From positions 20,262-84,261 of the forward strand of contig VWPU01018943.1 of NCBI GenBank assembly GCA_013398955.1: a DNA stretch of 64,000 bases, written 5' to 3'. Below, one piece after another: positions 44,401 to 54,310 of this stretch. The first letter of the stretch is position 1; every line of letters begins with the position of its first letter. Under the pieces are notes generated by a model. The model saw only the letters and a list, made by a program, of their open reading frames with translations, searched no databases and had not been told where the DNA came from. The position numbers and the translations under genes were made by a program. Source of the stretch: Callaeas wilsoni (taxonomy: Eukaryota; Chordata; Aves; Passeriformes; Callaeidae).

Positions 44401-47400
44401 ATCTTGAAGGTCACTTCCAACCCAAACCATTCTGGAATTCTGTGGAGAAGCCCCATGTGCTGGTGGGTGCAGCCAGTCATGCTGTCTCCTTGGGACTGGG
44501 CTGCATTCCAGACTTGACCCTGAATGGGATCCTGGGGTCACACAAACACCTCTGTGCTTGGGAGGGACCTCCCGAGGTCTCTTGTCCAGCCTCTAGTTTG
44601 GAGCAGGAATGGCCTCAAAGCCAGATGAAGTTTTACAGCTGGCAGGAAAGGCTGGATCCTGTCAGAGAGAGGGACATGGGGTTTCCAAAGGCACCCCTTT
44701 GAAGCCTATCTTCTGAGCTGGTTTAACAAAAAATAAAAAGCAGGAATATCAAAATGTTTATGTTTTTATGCTGTCAATTTAAATATTACTGTATTGTTGA
44801 AAAAACATGTTGGGCAAGGCAAACACTCAAAGGATTGTCCTAAAAAGCTTAATCACCATCATTGTGTTTACATCAATGGTTTCATCTTCATGCAGTATTC
44901 AGACAATTAATCCATTTTCTGCTACTGACACAGAATTTGGTTGTTGTTGTTGGTTATTTTTTTAATTATATTGTGTTGCCTCCTCTGTATCCCAGAGAGA
45001 CATGAGAGCAGGATTGGAAATCTCTGCTGTGGGAGGACTCGGGGAGCTGCCCATGGGTGGTGTTACCCCCAGTATCTGCCGATGTTATCTTCGCCGTCTG
45101 AGGCAAGCACGGTGCAGTTCTGCCTGCCTGATGGGAAAGGTGACGAGGAGGCGATATTTGGGAGGATTTGGCAGGCTTTTATCTTCAAAGAATCACAGAA
45201 CCAATTAGGTTGGAAAAGACCTCTGAGATTGAGTCCAACCTATTATTATGTTGCTCTGACCTGCCAGATTGTTGTGGCAGAGAGAACATGAAAAACAGCT
45301 TTGCTTCCACAGAAACTGATGGCCAAGACATTAACAGTTCATCCTTTTCTTGTTTCCCCCCAGATCATAACCTACAGGGACTACCTGCCTCTCCTGTTGG
45401 GACACAGGTTCCGCAAGCTCATTCCTCGCTACCAGGGCTACAACGAGTCTGTGGATTCTCGGATATCCAATGTCTTCACTTTGGCTTTTCGCTTTGCTCA
45501 TGCCTCAGTCCCCCCAACTGTTGGCCGCTTAGATGAAAATTACAGACCCATAACTCCTGAAATTCAACTCAGAACCTCCTTCTTTGCTGTCTGGAGGATC
45601 ATTCAGGAAGGTAAATCCTTTCTTGCAGCTCTGCAGTGTAGGTTTATTTCAGTCATCCTTTTCTGCCCTCTCTGGGTGAGCTCCTGCTTCAGCCAAATTT
45701 AAAAGCGTTTTTTATTAAATGTATTAAATGGCCTTTACTACCAGCCAGAGTTTTCTCAACAGAGCTGTTCCCTGCAGTCAAGGGCAGCCCATCATGTTAC
45801 AGAAAGGTCTGATTGCTTCATTGCTGTGGCCTCCAAGAACATTATTCAGAGTATTTTCTTCGTAATTCTTAAAGTGCAGGGAAATTGATTCTCATATAGT
45901 AGAAGCTTATAATTAAATATAAGCTGTACTCACCTCTCTGGGGACTCTTAGCCACACACTGGCCGCCCTGCACTGCTCACATGTCCTTGCTTCAGGGACA
46001 TTGATCCCAATTTCCCTGTGTCACCTCTGCAGGTGGGATTGATCCCTATCTCCGGAGCCTCATGGCCAACCAGGCCAAGCTGATGACGCAGCAGCAGATG
46101 GTGGTGGGCGAGCTCCGGGATCGGCTGTTTGAGCAGGTTGAAAGGATTGGGTTTGATTTAGCTGCGCTCAACATGCAGCGCGGCCGAGATCATGGCCTTC
46201 CGGGTAAGTCAGCTGTGGGAGCAGAGCTTACAAAGAAAAACAAGTGGAAATCAGGCATTTTTGTGATTAAACCTTGAGAAGCTTCTCCAGCCCATGCTTG
46301 GCTGAAAATAATCAGGAGCTGGATTCAGCGATCCTTATGTGTCTCTTCCAATGCAGGATATTCAGTGACTCTATGATGCTCTTTCCCAAAACTTTTCCTT
46401 GTTTCTTAACAACCACAGGTAAGTGGGTGGAGGTTGAGCACTGAAGGCAAAGCCTGGCTGAAGCTGCAGGAGATACGTGGAGGCAGAACAACGTGAGGCA
46501 TTGCACAGGCCAGAGTTTGGTGTTCAGTGACTGACTAATTTCTATTTTCCAAGTGGAAAAGCTGGTAAAATAGTTCAGCAACAAGTTTGCAGAAGTGGAA
46601 TTAGGGCTGCAAGTCCCCTATGACTTCTCTGTAACCATGTGTAGTGGTCCAGCCCAGCCACACATGACTGGAAGAGCAGATTCCAATATGTAAAGAAAAT
46701 CTCATCATAATTTCTCTATTAAATCTGTGTCCCAGAAAAAAACCCAACCAAGCGTGTCAGAACCACTCTCAGGGCTCTGCAAGGTGCAAAACCAGTGTAA
46801 TAGCATTGCAAGATGGTCTTGAGAAATAGATTGTTGATGGGACTTCAGAGCTGGCTCCTGGGTGGGTCCTTGCCCAACAGTGTCATTAGGCTGATGTAAG
46901 TGCCTGATGCTGCTGTGTCAGCAACATCCTGAGAGGTGCAACAGGGCTCCTGTTTGAAACTGGGATGAAAACTGAGCTGGATCCATGGGTTTTAAGCCCA
47001 GTCAGAGGCTTTGCAGTACATTCAGGTGCATCATCAGCTCACGGGATTGCTCTGCCTTGGCCACAACAGAAGGTTGTGATTTTTCCATTCTTTATTGAGG
47101 AGCACCATCATGCAGAACCTGATCGGAACCACAAATCCTGAGTTTCCAGACCTGATACGGTGGGAGTGACATGTATTTCTAGTGAATTTGGATTTAGCTT
47201 TGGGTCTTAACACACCTATGAGTGCTGCTGTACTCCTTTATATTAGACATCCATGAAGGTGGTGATGGCATAGCAACATCAAAAACCCTTCCTAATTAAT
47301 TTTCCAATTAAGTAAATTCTCAGTATCCTGGGAATTGTTTGATAGTGGTGTCACCCAGACACCATATGCTGTGTCTTTGCTCCCAATTCTCCCTGGTTTT

Positions 47401-50335
47401 TACACATAAGACAGTAGGTTTGGATTGGATATCAGGAAAAAATCCTTTCCTGTGAGGGTGGGGAGCCCCTGGCACTGGTGGCCCGGAGAAGCGGTGGCTG
47501 CCCCATCGCTGCAAGTGCTCAAGGCCAGCTTGGACAAGGCTTGGAGCAACCTGGTCTAGTGGAAGGTGTCCTTGCCCGTGGCAGCAGGTGGAATGAGATG
47601 AGCTTTATTATCCCTTCCAACCCAAATCGCTCCATGATTCCATGATATCCTGCTCACAGCAGAGGTGTTTGCTGCAGCATCATCTCGTCTACTCCACCAA
47701 GATGCAGAGTTATGCACCAGTTGAGGCCCAGTGGATTTTTGGCTGTTTGCAGTCCAGAGAAATTAGTCCAGCTGGCATAGTCTGGTGGCTGAAGTAAGCT
47801 GGGCTGTGTGGAGTGGGTGGGTTGTCCCCGTAGACAGGGACCAGCTTGGGGAAACACATTCTCCTGTTGTACAGAGAGAGAGGCCATCAACATCTTGTCC
47901 GGGTTCACTTTCAGTGAAGGCAACATCAGTTTCATCCCTGCTGAGTGGAGCAGAACGTTGCTAGAAGGTGGTGGAACAGCTCCCATCTGCAAAGACATGG
48001 CTCTCCCAAAACAGTATTGAAGGCCAGGCAGGAGGAACTGGCTCTGGAGGAGTGGGAAGCCAATAGCATTAACAGAAATACAGAAAAACATTTTAAACGT
48101 TTTGAGACCCTACCGGTGTCCCAGCTTTGGGAAAGAGATGGAAAAATCTTTCCAGGAGGGGGTAGCACATTACTGCTCTATCTGCTCTGACATCCAGCTA
48201 CTTGCAGGTTACAACTCCTGGAGACAATTCTGTGGGCTCTCACAGCCCTCTGGAGTGAAGTCCTTTGGTCAAGTGTTGAGAAATCGAGACCTGGCAAGGA
48301 GGTTCCTGCAGCTCTATGGGACACCGAAGAACATTGACATCTGGATTGGGGCCCTTGCAGAGCCCTTCGTGAATGGAGGCCGAGTTGGGCCTCTCATGGC
48401 TTGTCTCATTGGCACCCAGTTCAGGAACATTCGTGATGGGGACAGGTAAGAGGGCAGCTGGGTATCTGTGCTGATTTGGACACAGATCCAGGAGGAAACA
48501 AACCAAAAGGGGCATCTCTCTCTCTCCTGCCTGCCAGGCAAGCAGGCCCTGGCAGCCCCACCCCCACGGGTTCAGGAAAATAATTTCTCGAATGAAAGTG
48601 AAAAAAACCTGTTTATTTAACAGAGTCCCCCACAGGTGCAGGGCAGAAAAGGATGCTGAAACTCCCTCCCCCATCCCCTCACGGAGGCTGGTGGATTTTA
48701 GAGCTCTTTCTGTAGGTAAAACCTGCAGTCCTACCCTGGGCCGGGCCGCGCCAGGCAGGGTCAGACGATCCCCCTTGGAGGGTCCCGCCGAGCAGGGCCG
48801 GAGATGGGAGCTGGTCTGGGATGAAGAAGCAAGCCAAAAACAGCCCAAAAAGGAACAGAAGCCGCTGAGGCAGATCACAGTCCTTTCTCAGCTGAAAGCC
48901 GAAGAAGCCAGAGAGCAAACTCTTTTCTTTGCCCTCCTAACTGGCAAAAGTTGTTCGCTCTAAGAGAGAAAGGAATGTAAACGTTCCAATTGCAAGGTCA
49001 AGCTAGCTGCTTTGTAGAGTTCCCTCGGCTCCTCTCTCCCTTTTGCAATTTAAAGGTACATTAGAGATCAAGCAGTCAGTGGGGAATACAGTATTGTCAT
49101 AGAATCACTCCAAGGCAGTATCCCAACTCAGAGTAGATGGAGGCTGGAGTTTATGCAGATTTCTTAATGCAGAAGTGAAAACTACTCCATTGGTTTGTTG
49201 CTTTTTTTTCAGTACTCCTTCAAAAGTTTCATTCTCTTTGTAGTGATGGTCTTATTCCCTGACTGATGGTTGATATCCTGGGCTGAGATCCCTTCCCAGC
49301 AAAGTGATGTCTCACTATTTCTTATTCCCACCCCAGTTCTGAACTGGAACCCTCTGCTCTGACATGTGGCAGGGTTTGGTCTTTGCTTGTGGTGGGTGTG
49401 GTGGGTTGGGGTTTTCTTGTCAGCCAAAATCACTTCCGCAGTGCTGAGGTTTCAACACACCTGAATCCTTCCTCCTTCTCCTTGAGGTTGCTCGGGGGCT
49501 TCAGGTGCAGCAGTGAGCTATGTTCCCCATTTTAAGCTGGATTTCTGAACCAAGATCCCTGTACCTGCCAGCAATATTGCCTGAAAATGGGATCACAACC
49601 CATGTTTCTGGGAAACAGTTCTGCTGAGAAAGGCTTAGGATGAGCTCAAACCCCAGGATGGGGAGCTTAGAGGCAAACAGTCTGTTGCATGTCTAGAAAT
49701 CCTGTTCTTATGGCAGGAAATTAACCCCTTTCTAAAACTAAGTTGAGTAATTACAGGGCTTTTTCCAACGTGGCAACCATTTGGCTGTAACCACAGCCTG
49801 TGCACAGTCTGTGCAGCCTTTCCTATTTCAAAGAGGGTGCCTGTGCCTCCTCTGAGGTCAATTAATTCAATTGCAGCTTTGTTACATGTCCATGGCCAAA
49901 AGAAAAGCAAGATAATTATCTGACTGGTGAGTCAGGGCATTTGATTTAAATAATAGAAATTCAAATTTGTTCTTGGCAAAAGAAATTAGTGTTAATGGGA
50001 AATAATATTGTGGGAGTCATGAATGTGAAGAAGGCAGAAGGCAAAAGTCTGTTGTGTCTTCTTCTTTCTCCTGCAGGTTTTGGTGGCAGAACCCTGGGGT
50101 TTTCACTCCTCGCCAGCGCTGTTCACTGGCCAAAATCTCCTTGTCACGAATAATATGTGACAACACTCACATCACTAAAGTATCAAGGAATATCTTCTGG
50201 GCTAACAGATACCCCCATGGCTTTGTGAGCTGCAGTCGGATCCCAAAGCTGGACCTCAGACCCTGGAAGTCAGTGAGTGCCAAGGAGCAAGGTATGATCT
50301 ACAAACAGCAGCAGGTCCTGCCTGCAGACCCCTGA
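32401..50335 (+). CDS. MPO: Myeloperoxidase-type haem peroxidase, complete
   Basis: Secreted or granule haem peroxidase using H2O2 to oxidise halides or thiocyanate in phagocytes (family role). Exons: 32401-32473, 33688-33781, 34839-35014, 36903-37023, 38588-38717, 39745-39951, 41190-41499, 43818-43978, 45364-45610, 46033-46203, 48208-48445, 50077-50335. All phases join to 729 codons; human MPO is about 745 residues, EPX and LPO about 715. Visible: signal peptide 1-24, propeptide, Gln229, haem-linking Asp232, distal His233, calcium ligands Asp234/Thr303/Phe305/Asp307/Ser309, catalytic Arg374, haem-linking Glu377, Met378 (sulfonium position), Arg467, proximal His470, Asn553. Met378 favours MPO over EPX and LPO. 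It lies downstream of TSPOAP1 on the same strand, as in mammals. The C-terminus runs about 20 residues past the usual family end. It could be the single bird co-orthologue of MPO, EPX and LPO. Confidence 0.93.
32474..33687. other. MPO intron 2 with CR1
   Basis: Contains a minus-strand CR1 at 33,246-33,430; otherwise unassigned. Confidence 0.65.
33246..33430 (-). mobile_element. CR1 LINE 3' fragment
   Basis: AGAATGGTTTGGGTTGGAAG, CTGCCATGGGCAGGGACACC and CCAGGGGCAGCCACAGCTGC in CR1-inverted order. Confidence 0.9.
33688..33781 (+). CDS. MPO: MPO exon 3: propeptide
   Basis: TGCTCAG acceptor, GTGAGA donor. [20 protein letters not shown] then [11 protein letters not shown] resembles the propeptide helices of mammalian peroxidases. 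Phase 1 in, phase 2 out. Confidence 0.85.
34029..34240 (-). mobile_element. CR1 LINE 3' fragment
   Basis: Inverted CR1 from TGGTTTGGGTTGGAAGGGAT to GGCAGCCACAGCTTCTCTGG, in MPO intron 3 (33,782-34,838). The rest of that intron is unassigned. Confidence 0.9.
34839..35014 (+). CDS. MPO: MPO exon 4
   Basis: CCTTGCAG acceptor, GTAGGG donor. It contains [20 protein letters not shown] and [11 protein letters not shown], very close to the MPO/EPX family, with an N-glycosylation sequon (NVT) at its end. It precedes the expected pro-mature boundary. Confidence 0.95.
35606..35745 (-). mobile_element. CR1 3' fragment
   Basis: ATCATGGAATGGTTTGGGTG through CCATGGGCAGGGACACCTCC, inverted. Confidence 0.9.
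35980..36372 (+). mobile_element. CR1 LINE 3' fragment
   Basis: From GACTGGGAGAGCTGGGGGTC to the tail CCATTCCATGATTCTGTGAT, plus orientation. Confidence 0.9.
36903..37023 (+). CDS. MPO: MPO exon 5
   Basis: CTGCCAG acceptor, GTGAGG donor. It begins [16 protein letters not shown] and ends [13 protein letters not shown], the start of the animal haem-peroxidase fold (RTI.G.CNN). Phase 1 in, 2 out. Confidence 0.95.
37046..37093. repeat. (GGAT)12 microsatellite next to MPO exon 5
   Basis: Twelve perfect GGAT units, starting 23 bp after the exon 5 boundary and followed by a CR1 fragment. Likely polymorphic. Confidence 0.9.
37094..37290 (+). mobile_element. CR1 LINE 3' fragment
   Basis: GGACAAGAGGAAATGGCCTC, then CAGGTTGGGCATTAAGAGGA, then CCTGGACATGGCACTCAGTG. 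Same subfamily as the copies at 40,372 and 55,039. Confidence 0.9.
37291..38587. other. Rest of MPO intron 5
   Basis: Two short CR1 ends, about 38,068-38,210 (minus) and 38,365-38,435 (plus); otherwise unassigned. Confidence 0.55.
38068..38210 (-). mobile_element. CR1 3' fragment
   Basis: ATAGAGTCACAGAATGATTT, CCATCTAGTCCAACCCCCTG and CATGGCCAGGGACATCTGCA, inverted. Confidence 0.8.
38588..38717 (+). CDS. MPO: MPO exon 6
   Basis: CTGACAG acceptor, GTAAAG donor. [20 protein letters not shown] and PRGWT match the peroxidase [16 protein letters not shown] block. Leaves in phase 0. Confidence 0.97.
38718..39744. other. MPO intron 6
   Basis: About 1 kb with no repeat, exon or RNA gene that I can support. 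Confidence 0.6.
39745..39951 (+). CDS. MPO: MPO exon 7: distal haem pocket
   Basis: 69 codons in phase 0. [20 protein letters not shown] contains the distal Gln, the haem ester-linking Asp, the distal catalytic His and a calcium-ligand Asp. The disulfide Cys residues of the TDCDTSC..PPCFP block are present. Confidence 0.98.
40372..40800 (-). mobile_element. CR1 LINE 3' fragment
   Basis: In MPO intron 7 (39,952-41,189). GAATCATTGGGGTTGGAAAA, GAGTTCCACGTCCAGTCCTT and AAATTCCTCCTGATGTCCAA are inverted CR1 text. The rest of the intron is unassigned. Confidence 0.9.
41190..41499 (+). CDS. MPO: MPO exon 8: calcium loop
   Basis: CATCTGCAG acceptor, GTGAAT donor. [20 protein letters not shown], then [17 protein letters not shown] with the Thr/Phe/Asp/Ser calcium ligands, then [12 protein letters not shown] (sequon NFT) and ARIPCFLA. 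Phase 1 out. Confidence 0.98.
41500..43817. other. MPO intron 8
   Basis: 2.3 kb. A short CATCAGATCT/CATCT repeat at about 42,509-42,547. No transposon is clearly recognised. Confidence 0.55.
42509..42547. repeat. ATCAGATC/CATCT simple repeat
   Basis: Short direct repeats of CAGATC(T/A)CAT and CATCT, about 40 bp, non-coding. Confidence 0.7.
43818..43978 (+). CDS. MPO: MPO exon 9: catalytic Arg and Glu-Met haem links
   Basis: CTCCCAG acceptor, GTACCA donor. [20 protein letters not shown] then HNRLA carries the catalytic Arg, the ester-linking Glu and the Met that forms the haem sulfonium bond in mammalian MPO. EPX has Thr and LPO has Gln at this place (family knowledge). Confidence 0.97.
44372..44443 (+). 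mobile_element. CR1 3' tail
   Basis: GCAGGGGGTTGGAATGAGAT then TTCCAACCCAAACCATTCTG. Confidence 0.85.
45187..45245 (-). mobile_element. CR1 3' tail
   Basis: AGAATCACAGAACCAATTAG, GGTTGGAAAAGACCTCTGAG, GAGTCCAACCTATT, inverted. Confidence 0.8.
45364..45610 (+). CDS. MPO: MPO exon 10: proximal histidine
   Basis: TTTCCCCCCAG acceptor, GTAAAT donor. [13 protein letters not shown] then [13 protein letters not shown], with the Arg and proximal haem-iron His of the AFR..H motif. Phase 1 out. Sequon NES is present. Confidence 0.97.
45611..46032. other. MPO intron 10
   Basis: 422 bp, AT-rich, no repeat seen. Confidence 0.7.
46033..46203 (+). CDS. MPO: MPO exon 11
   Basis: CTCTGCAG acceptor, GTAAGT donor. 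[16 protein letters not shown], then [17 protein letters not shown]. The Asn of LNMQR is the conserved partner of the proximal His. Confidence 0.98.
46300..46380 (+). mobile_element. CR1 3' tail
   Basis: GGAGCTGGATTCAGCGATCC, TTATGTGTCTCTTCCAATGC, then TGACTCTATGATG. Confidence 0.75.
47425..47645 (+). mobile_element. CR1 LINE 3' fragment
   Basis: GGATTGGATATCAGGAAAAA, GGCTTGGAGCAACCTGGTCT and the tail CGCTCCATGATTCCATGAT. Confidence 0.9.
48208..48445 (+). CDS. MPO: MPO exon 12
   Basis: ACTTGCAG acceptor, GTAAGA donor. [49 protein letters not shown]: the C-terminal helices of the fold. The donor lies 21 bp before solo LTR B. Confidence 0.98.
48462..49122 (+). mobile_element. Solo LTR B (LTR 48467-49117) with 5-bp target duplication
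   Basis: 651 bp from TGTGCTGATTTGGACACAGA to AATCACTCCAAGGCA, flanked by GTATC (48,462-48,466 and 49,118-49,122). Same family and orientation as LTR A; long colinear matches include TAGAGCTCTTTCTGTAGGTA-like text and GCAGAAGCCGCTGAGGCAG. No internal coding region. Confidence 0.85.
49123..50076. other. Rest of MPO intron 12
   Basis: No repeat or exon recognised. Confidence 0.65.
50077..50335 (+). CDS. MPO: MPO terminal coding exon
   Basis: TCCTGCAG acceptor, TGA stop at 50,333-50,335. [20 protein letters not shown], then [19 protein letters not shown] and [15 protein letters not shown] match the family end. The following [21 protein letters not shown] has no counterpart that I know in mammalian MPO. 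Confidence 0.93.
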
Positions 50336-51617
50336 GAGAGCCAGACCCTGTGGTTTAAAACTGAGCTGCCTAACATGGGGCTGGACCTGTGTGCCAGGCA
50401 TAGCTTTAGATGCTCCAGCTCACCAGCTCAGAGTGGCTCCTGCAAAATGCAGATTTTCTGGCAGGCCTATTCTGGGAATTTTTCTAACAAGGAAAGGCTG
50501 AAGGAGCTGGGGCTGCTCAGCCTGGAGAGGAGCCCCAGGCGAGAGGGGCCCTCAGCCCTGGGTGTCCCTGTGTGCAGGGAGGCTCCGAGCAGGGCCCAGC
50601 TCTGCTCCGGGGCCCAGCAGTGGCACCAGAGGAACGGGCGGGGGCTGATGCCAGGAATTCCCCCTGCGCAGGAGGCAGAACTTCTGCCCTGGGCAGTGCC
50701 CGGCCCTGAACAGGCTGCCCAGGGAGGGGCTGGAGTCTCCCTCAGCGGGGATATTCCAGAGCCCTCTGCACACAATCCTGTGCCCTGTGCTCTGGGATGG
50801 CCCTGCCTGGGCAGGGAGGTGGCACCAGTGACCCTCTGTGCTCCCCTCCAGCCTGAAACCTTCTGGAATGCTGGGATTTTTTTCTGATTAATAGGCTTTC
50901 CATTTAGCTCTTCACTGTTGATGCCAGAGTTTCCTGCATAGGAAACAATGCCCAGACTGGGAAGGCTGCTCTGTCTGTCTGTCTCTTGAGATGCTGTTTG
51001 TCAGCACATCCTTGTAAGGCCAAAAGCAACTCAGCATTTGAAAAAGAATTCCCAGTCTTATGGAAGGGTTTCTGGTTTTGATCTCTGCTTGTACAGCTGT
51101 TGGCTATATTTACACTATTTCTCTCAGCTGCCTTCAAGATTCGTAAAATTCTTGAGGTCTAATTCCTTCCAAAATGCTTCCTGAACCCCCTGGGAAATAG
51201 ATGTAGGGAAGAGTGGCTCTTCCTGGGGAAGGGCAGGCTGTTCCAGTGCCTTTTCCTAAGAAAATATCCTTTCTTTCCTCACAGTCAGGTCCCGCCACAC
51301 TCTCATAATGCCAGTGTTTGATCCCTGTTTTCCGGCTTAACCTGTGGAAACAAGTGACACAAGGCATCAGGGAGCTATGGCAGGTTCTTTTCTGTTAACA
51401 CAATGCTTTTTATCTCCTCTAGGAAAAGATTCTAGTGACTTTAAATGCTGAATATTGAGGATATCCCAGATGTCCAGACTTGGGAAGCTTCTGAGGTGGA
51501 TTATTAATTTTTACTGTGTTTATGCTTTTACTGCCTGCAATGTTTGGGCACGATTCTGTCATTTGCTCAGCTTGATTTGCATGAAGCCTTTACAGTGGGA
51601 TGGAGCCCAGGAATAAA
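50336..51617 (+). other. MPO: Probable MPO 3' UTR
   Basis: It extends to AATAAA at 51,612-51,617 and contains a CR1 (50,490-50,835). Other AATAAA hexamers near 51,870 and at 52,290-52,295 are alternatives, so the end is uncertain. Confidence 0.45.
50490..50835 (+). mobile_element. CR1 LINE 3' fragment
   Basis: AAGGCTGAAGGAGCTGGGGC, CTGCTCAGCCTGGAGAGGAG and CTGCCCAGGGAGGGGCTGGA are classic CR1 text, plus orientation. Confidence 0.9.
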
Positions 51618-54029
51618 AGAACTTAATGAAGAGATGTCCTAGATCTCTGACATCACTCAGTATCACAAAGCCAAGTGAAATGAATGATCCAGAGGCTGAT
51701 CCCAAGTCACACCAGCTGCTGGCTTAGGCCATAGAACCACACAATGCTTCAGCAAGATTTACTGTCAAACGCATGTTGTGGACCTTCCTTTTAAAATTTG
51801 CAACCCCCACAGAATGATCCAGGGCATTGGAATGACAGTTGACTTTTTTTCTCCGATTTTTTTTGTCTGAAATAAATAAATCCTTTGATTTCCAGAGAAG
51901 ATCTACTAATGGCAGGATGCCTCTGAGAGAAGCAGAAAAAGTTGTCCTGCATCCCAAACACACTGTCCTAAAATGCCCTGTGTCAGGTTTTGCTCCAAAA
52001 CAGAAGGAAGAAATCTGCCACATGGAAGAGTGTTTTCTCACCATTATTTTGCCCAAAACATCCTCTGATGTGACAGAAACCTGTGACAAGTTATTCCTGA
52101 AGCCTGGCATGAGCCAGAGTGACTCAGCACTGGGCTGTAGAGCTAGTGGGATGTGGCCTGGCAAAGATAAGAACAATCTGAACATACAAGAAAGTAAAAA
52201 CTATTCTGGTTTCAATCCAGCTTTTTCCTGAAAGGGATTAAACCCACTTTCTCCTCCCTCTGTAGCCTGCTATATTCCTGTTACTGCTTAATAAATTGCA
52301 ATTTTGGGCTGAGGCCAAGATGCTCTTTGCACTTCCTAAAAGGTGCAGCAACCACATGTGAGTGGAGGATGGCGGATGGGAATATTTTCCCGATATTCCC
52401 ACAGGCTTTCTGTGGGAATATTGGGAAAAGGCAGTTCCAGAAGCTGTGTGCTGTTAATGAAAGAAGGTATTTCTTGCCAAGCCTCTGACCCCAACTCCTG
52501 TGTGGTGCAGAGCCATGAAAGTCAGCACTGATGTGTGGGAGGTATTGACTGGCGCGTCCCAGTCTCTCCAGCTCTGGTTTTCCACTCCTGGTTGTCTGAT
52601 GGTGGCATAGCCCCTGTGTGCTCAGACCCTCAGGGACAGAGTACCATTCATTACCTGGTGACTTCAGCAGCTCCCCTCTGGGGGAGGACGTGACTGGCTC
52701 AAAATCACCCACAACCCCTCTGTGTGCACTGAGCACAGACAGCTGATTTTTTGTATTTTAGCCAAGCTGAAATTTGGACAATTCGATTTAATTTATCAAC
52801 TTGATCAAACACATGCGATGCTGGTACAGCAGCATGGGGACTGTCCATAGGGTGCCTGGCATGTGCCTGCCTTGGCCAGTGCAGCTCCTGAGGTGGGGGC
52901 TGCATCCTGCAGGAGACAGGATGGGATGGTTTGCCCTGATCAGCCTCTGCTCCTAGTTTCAGAAGGGCAGCTCTCCCTCCCTGCTCTGTTGAGGCCTCTC
53001 ACTCACTTTCTTTCCCACCTGCGGCCTCCCCCAGCTGTTTCAGCTCAGACCTGGGTGTCCATCCCAAGTTCATCCCATCAGGTCCTTCTCCCAGTGCCAA
53101 CTACATTTTTCCTCAGTGGATGCCCACCAAGGTGGTCAGTGGGCTGCAGCACATGGGGTGCAAAGATAGGCTGCGAAAGCTGGATCTGCTCAGTCTGGAG
53201 AATGGGAGGGGGGCTGATTTTAGTCTCTCTAAGGAGTAGATGTGAAGGTGGACACTTACCAGAGGCTCACAGGGAAAGAACAAGAGGTAGCAGATGCAGC
53301 TTACAACAAGGGAAGAAACCTTTAGACAAAGACAAATGTTATTCCATGTGATAGCAGTGTGATGCAGACAAAGGGATGAGAGAGATCTTGGGATCTCCAG
53401 TCTTGGGTATTCTCCCAAACTGTATAGGCCTTGAGCAAGCTCTCTGGATTTGCAGTTAACCCTGCTCTGAGTAGCTGGTTGGCCTGCAAACCTCCTGGTG
53501 TCCTTTCCCACTTCAATTTTCCTGTGATTTACAGTGATAAACTGTTTTACTTCCTAGCCAGAGTTCACCTGGCTGGCCTCTAAGCTATCCCATGGATGCA
53601 AGTCCTGCAGCCCAGGCTGTTCCAGGCTGTTGCATCCTTTTCTGTCAGGGCTGTCTGAATACTACAGAAATCTTCTTGAGCCAGAACATCTTTTCTTGTA
53701 AAACATCTTCTCTTGTCATTACAAGCATTTCCAGCCAGGTCTTTGCCCATGAATTGGTCTCCAAAGCAAATCTGTGCCTTTTAAAACTGAGGGTTATATA
53801 GATTCATCATGGAGCTGCAGCCAGAGCATCACAAACAGTTTCCTCAGTCTTTATGACCTTTTTCTAATACATTTACCCTGGGATCCCACTGAAGGTTTTA
53901 GTATCAATGTTAATGCCTCTGAGTAGTAAGTAATGAGTTCCCTTTTGAGCTGTGCACACTTTGGAGGCTAGTGACTGATGTTGTCCTTGGCCAGACCCAA
54001 CACTTTGCCCTTTGATAACTTATCATACA

Positions 54030-54310
54030 AACATGGAATATCCTGAATTGGAGAGTCCAGCCCCTGGCCCTGCACAGACACCCCAACACCCCCACCCTGT
54101 GCCTGAGAGTGTTGTTCAAATGCTCCTGGAGCTCTGGCAGCCTCGGGGCTGTGCCCACTCCCTGGGGAGCCTGGGCAGTGCCCAGCACCCTCTGGGGGAA
54201 GAACCTTTCCTGATATCCATCTAAACCCCCCAACACAGCTCCAGCTGTTCCCTCGGGTTCTGTCCCTGGTTACCAGAGGGAAGAGATTGGTGTCTGCCCC
54301 TCTGCTTGTT
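54030..54310 (-). mobile_element. CR1 LINE 3' fragment
   Basis: ACATGGAATATCCTGAATTG, CTGGCCCTGCACAGACACCC and GGGGAAGAACCTTTCCTGAT, inverted. Confidence 0.9.

Larger units (their letters stand above)
43979..45363. other. MPO intron 9 with CR1 ends
   Basis: CR1 tails at 44,372-44,443 (plus) and 45,187-45,245 (minus). The rest is AT-rich and unassigned. Confidence 0.6.
46204..48207. other. MPO intron 11
   Basis: CR1 tail at about 46,300-46,380 and CR1 fragment at 47,425-47,645; otherwise unassigned. Confidence 0.6.

Noticed and set aside
48240..48878. 212-codon minus-strand ORF
   Set aside because: Antisense shadow of MPO exon 12 and the adjacent LTR; no peroxidase or retroviral similarity on that strand.
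51724..52231. Overlapping ORFs of about 130-150 codons on both strands
   Set aside because: No homologous motif, no splice links, ordinary intergenic composition.
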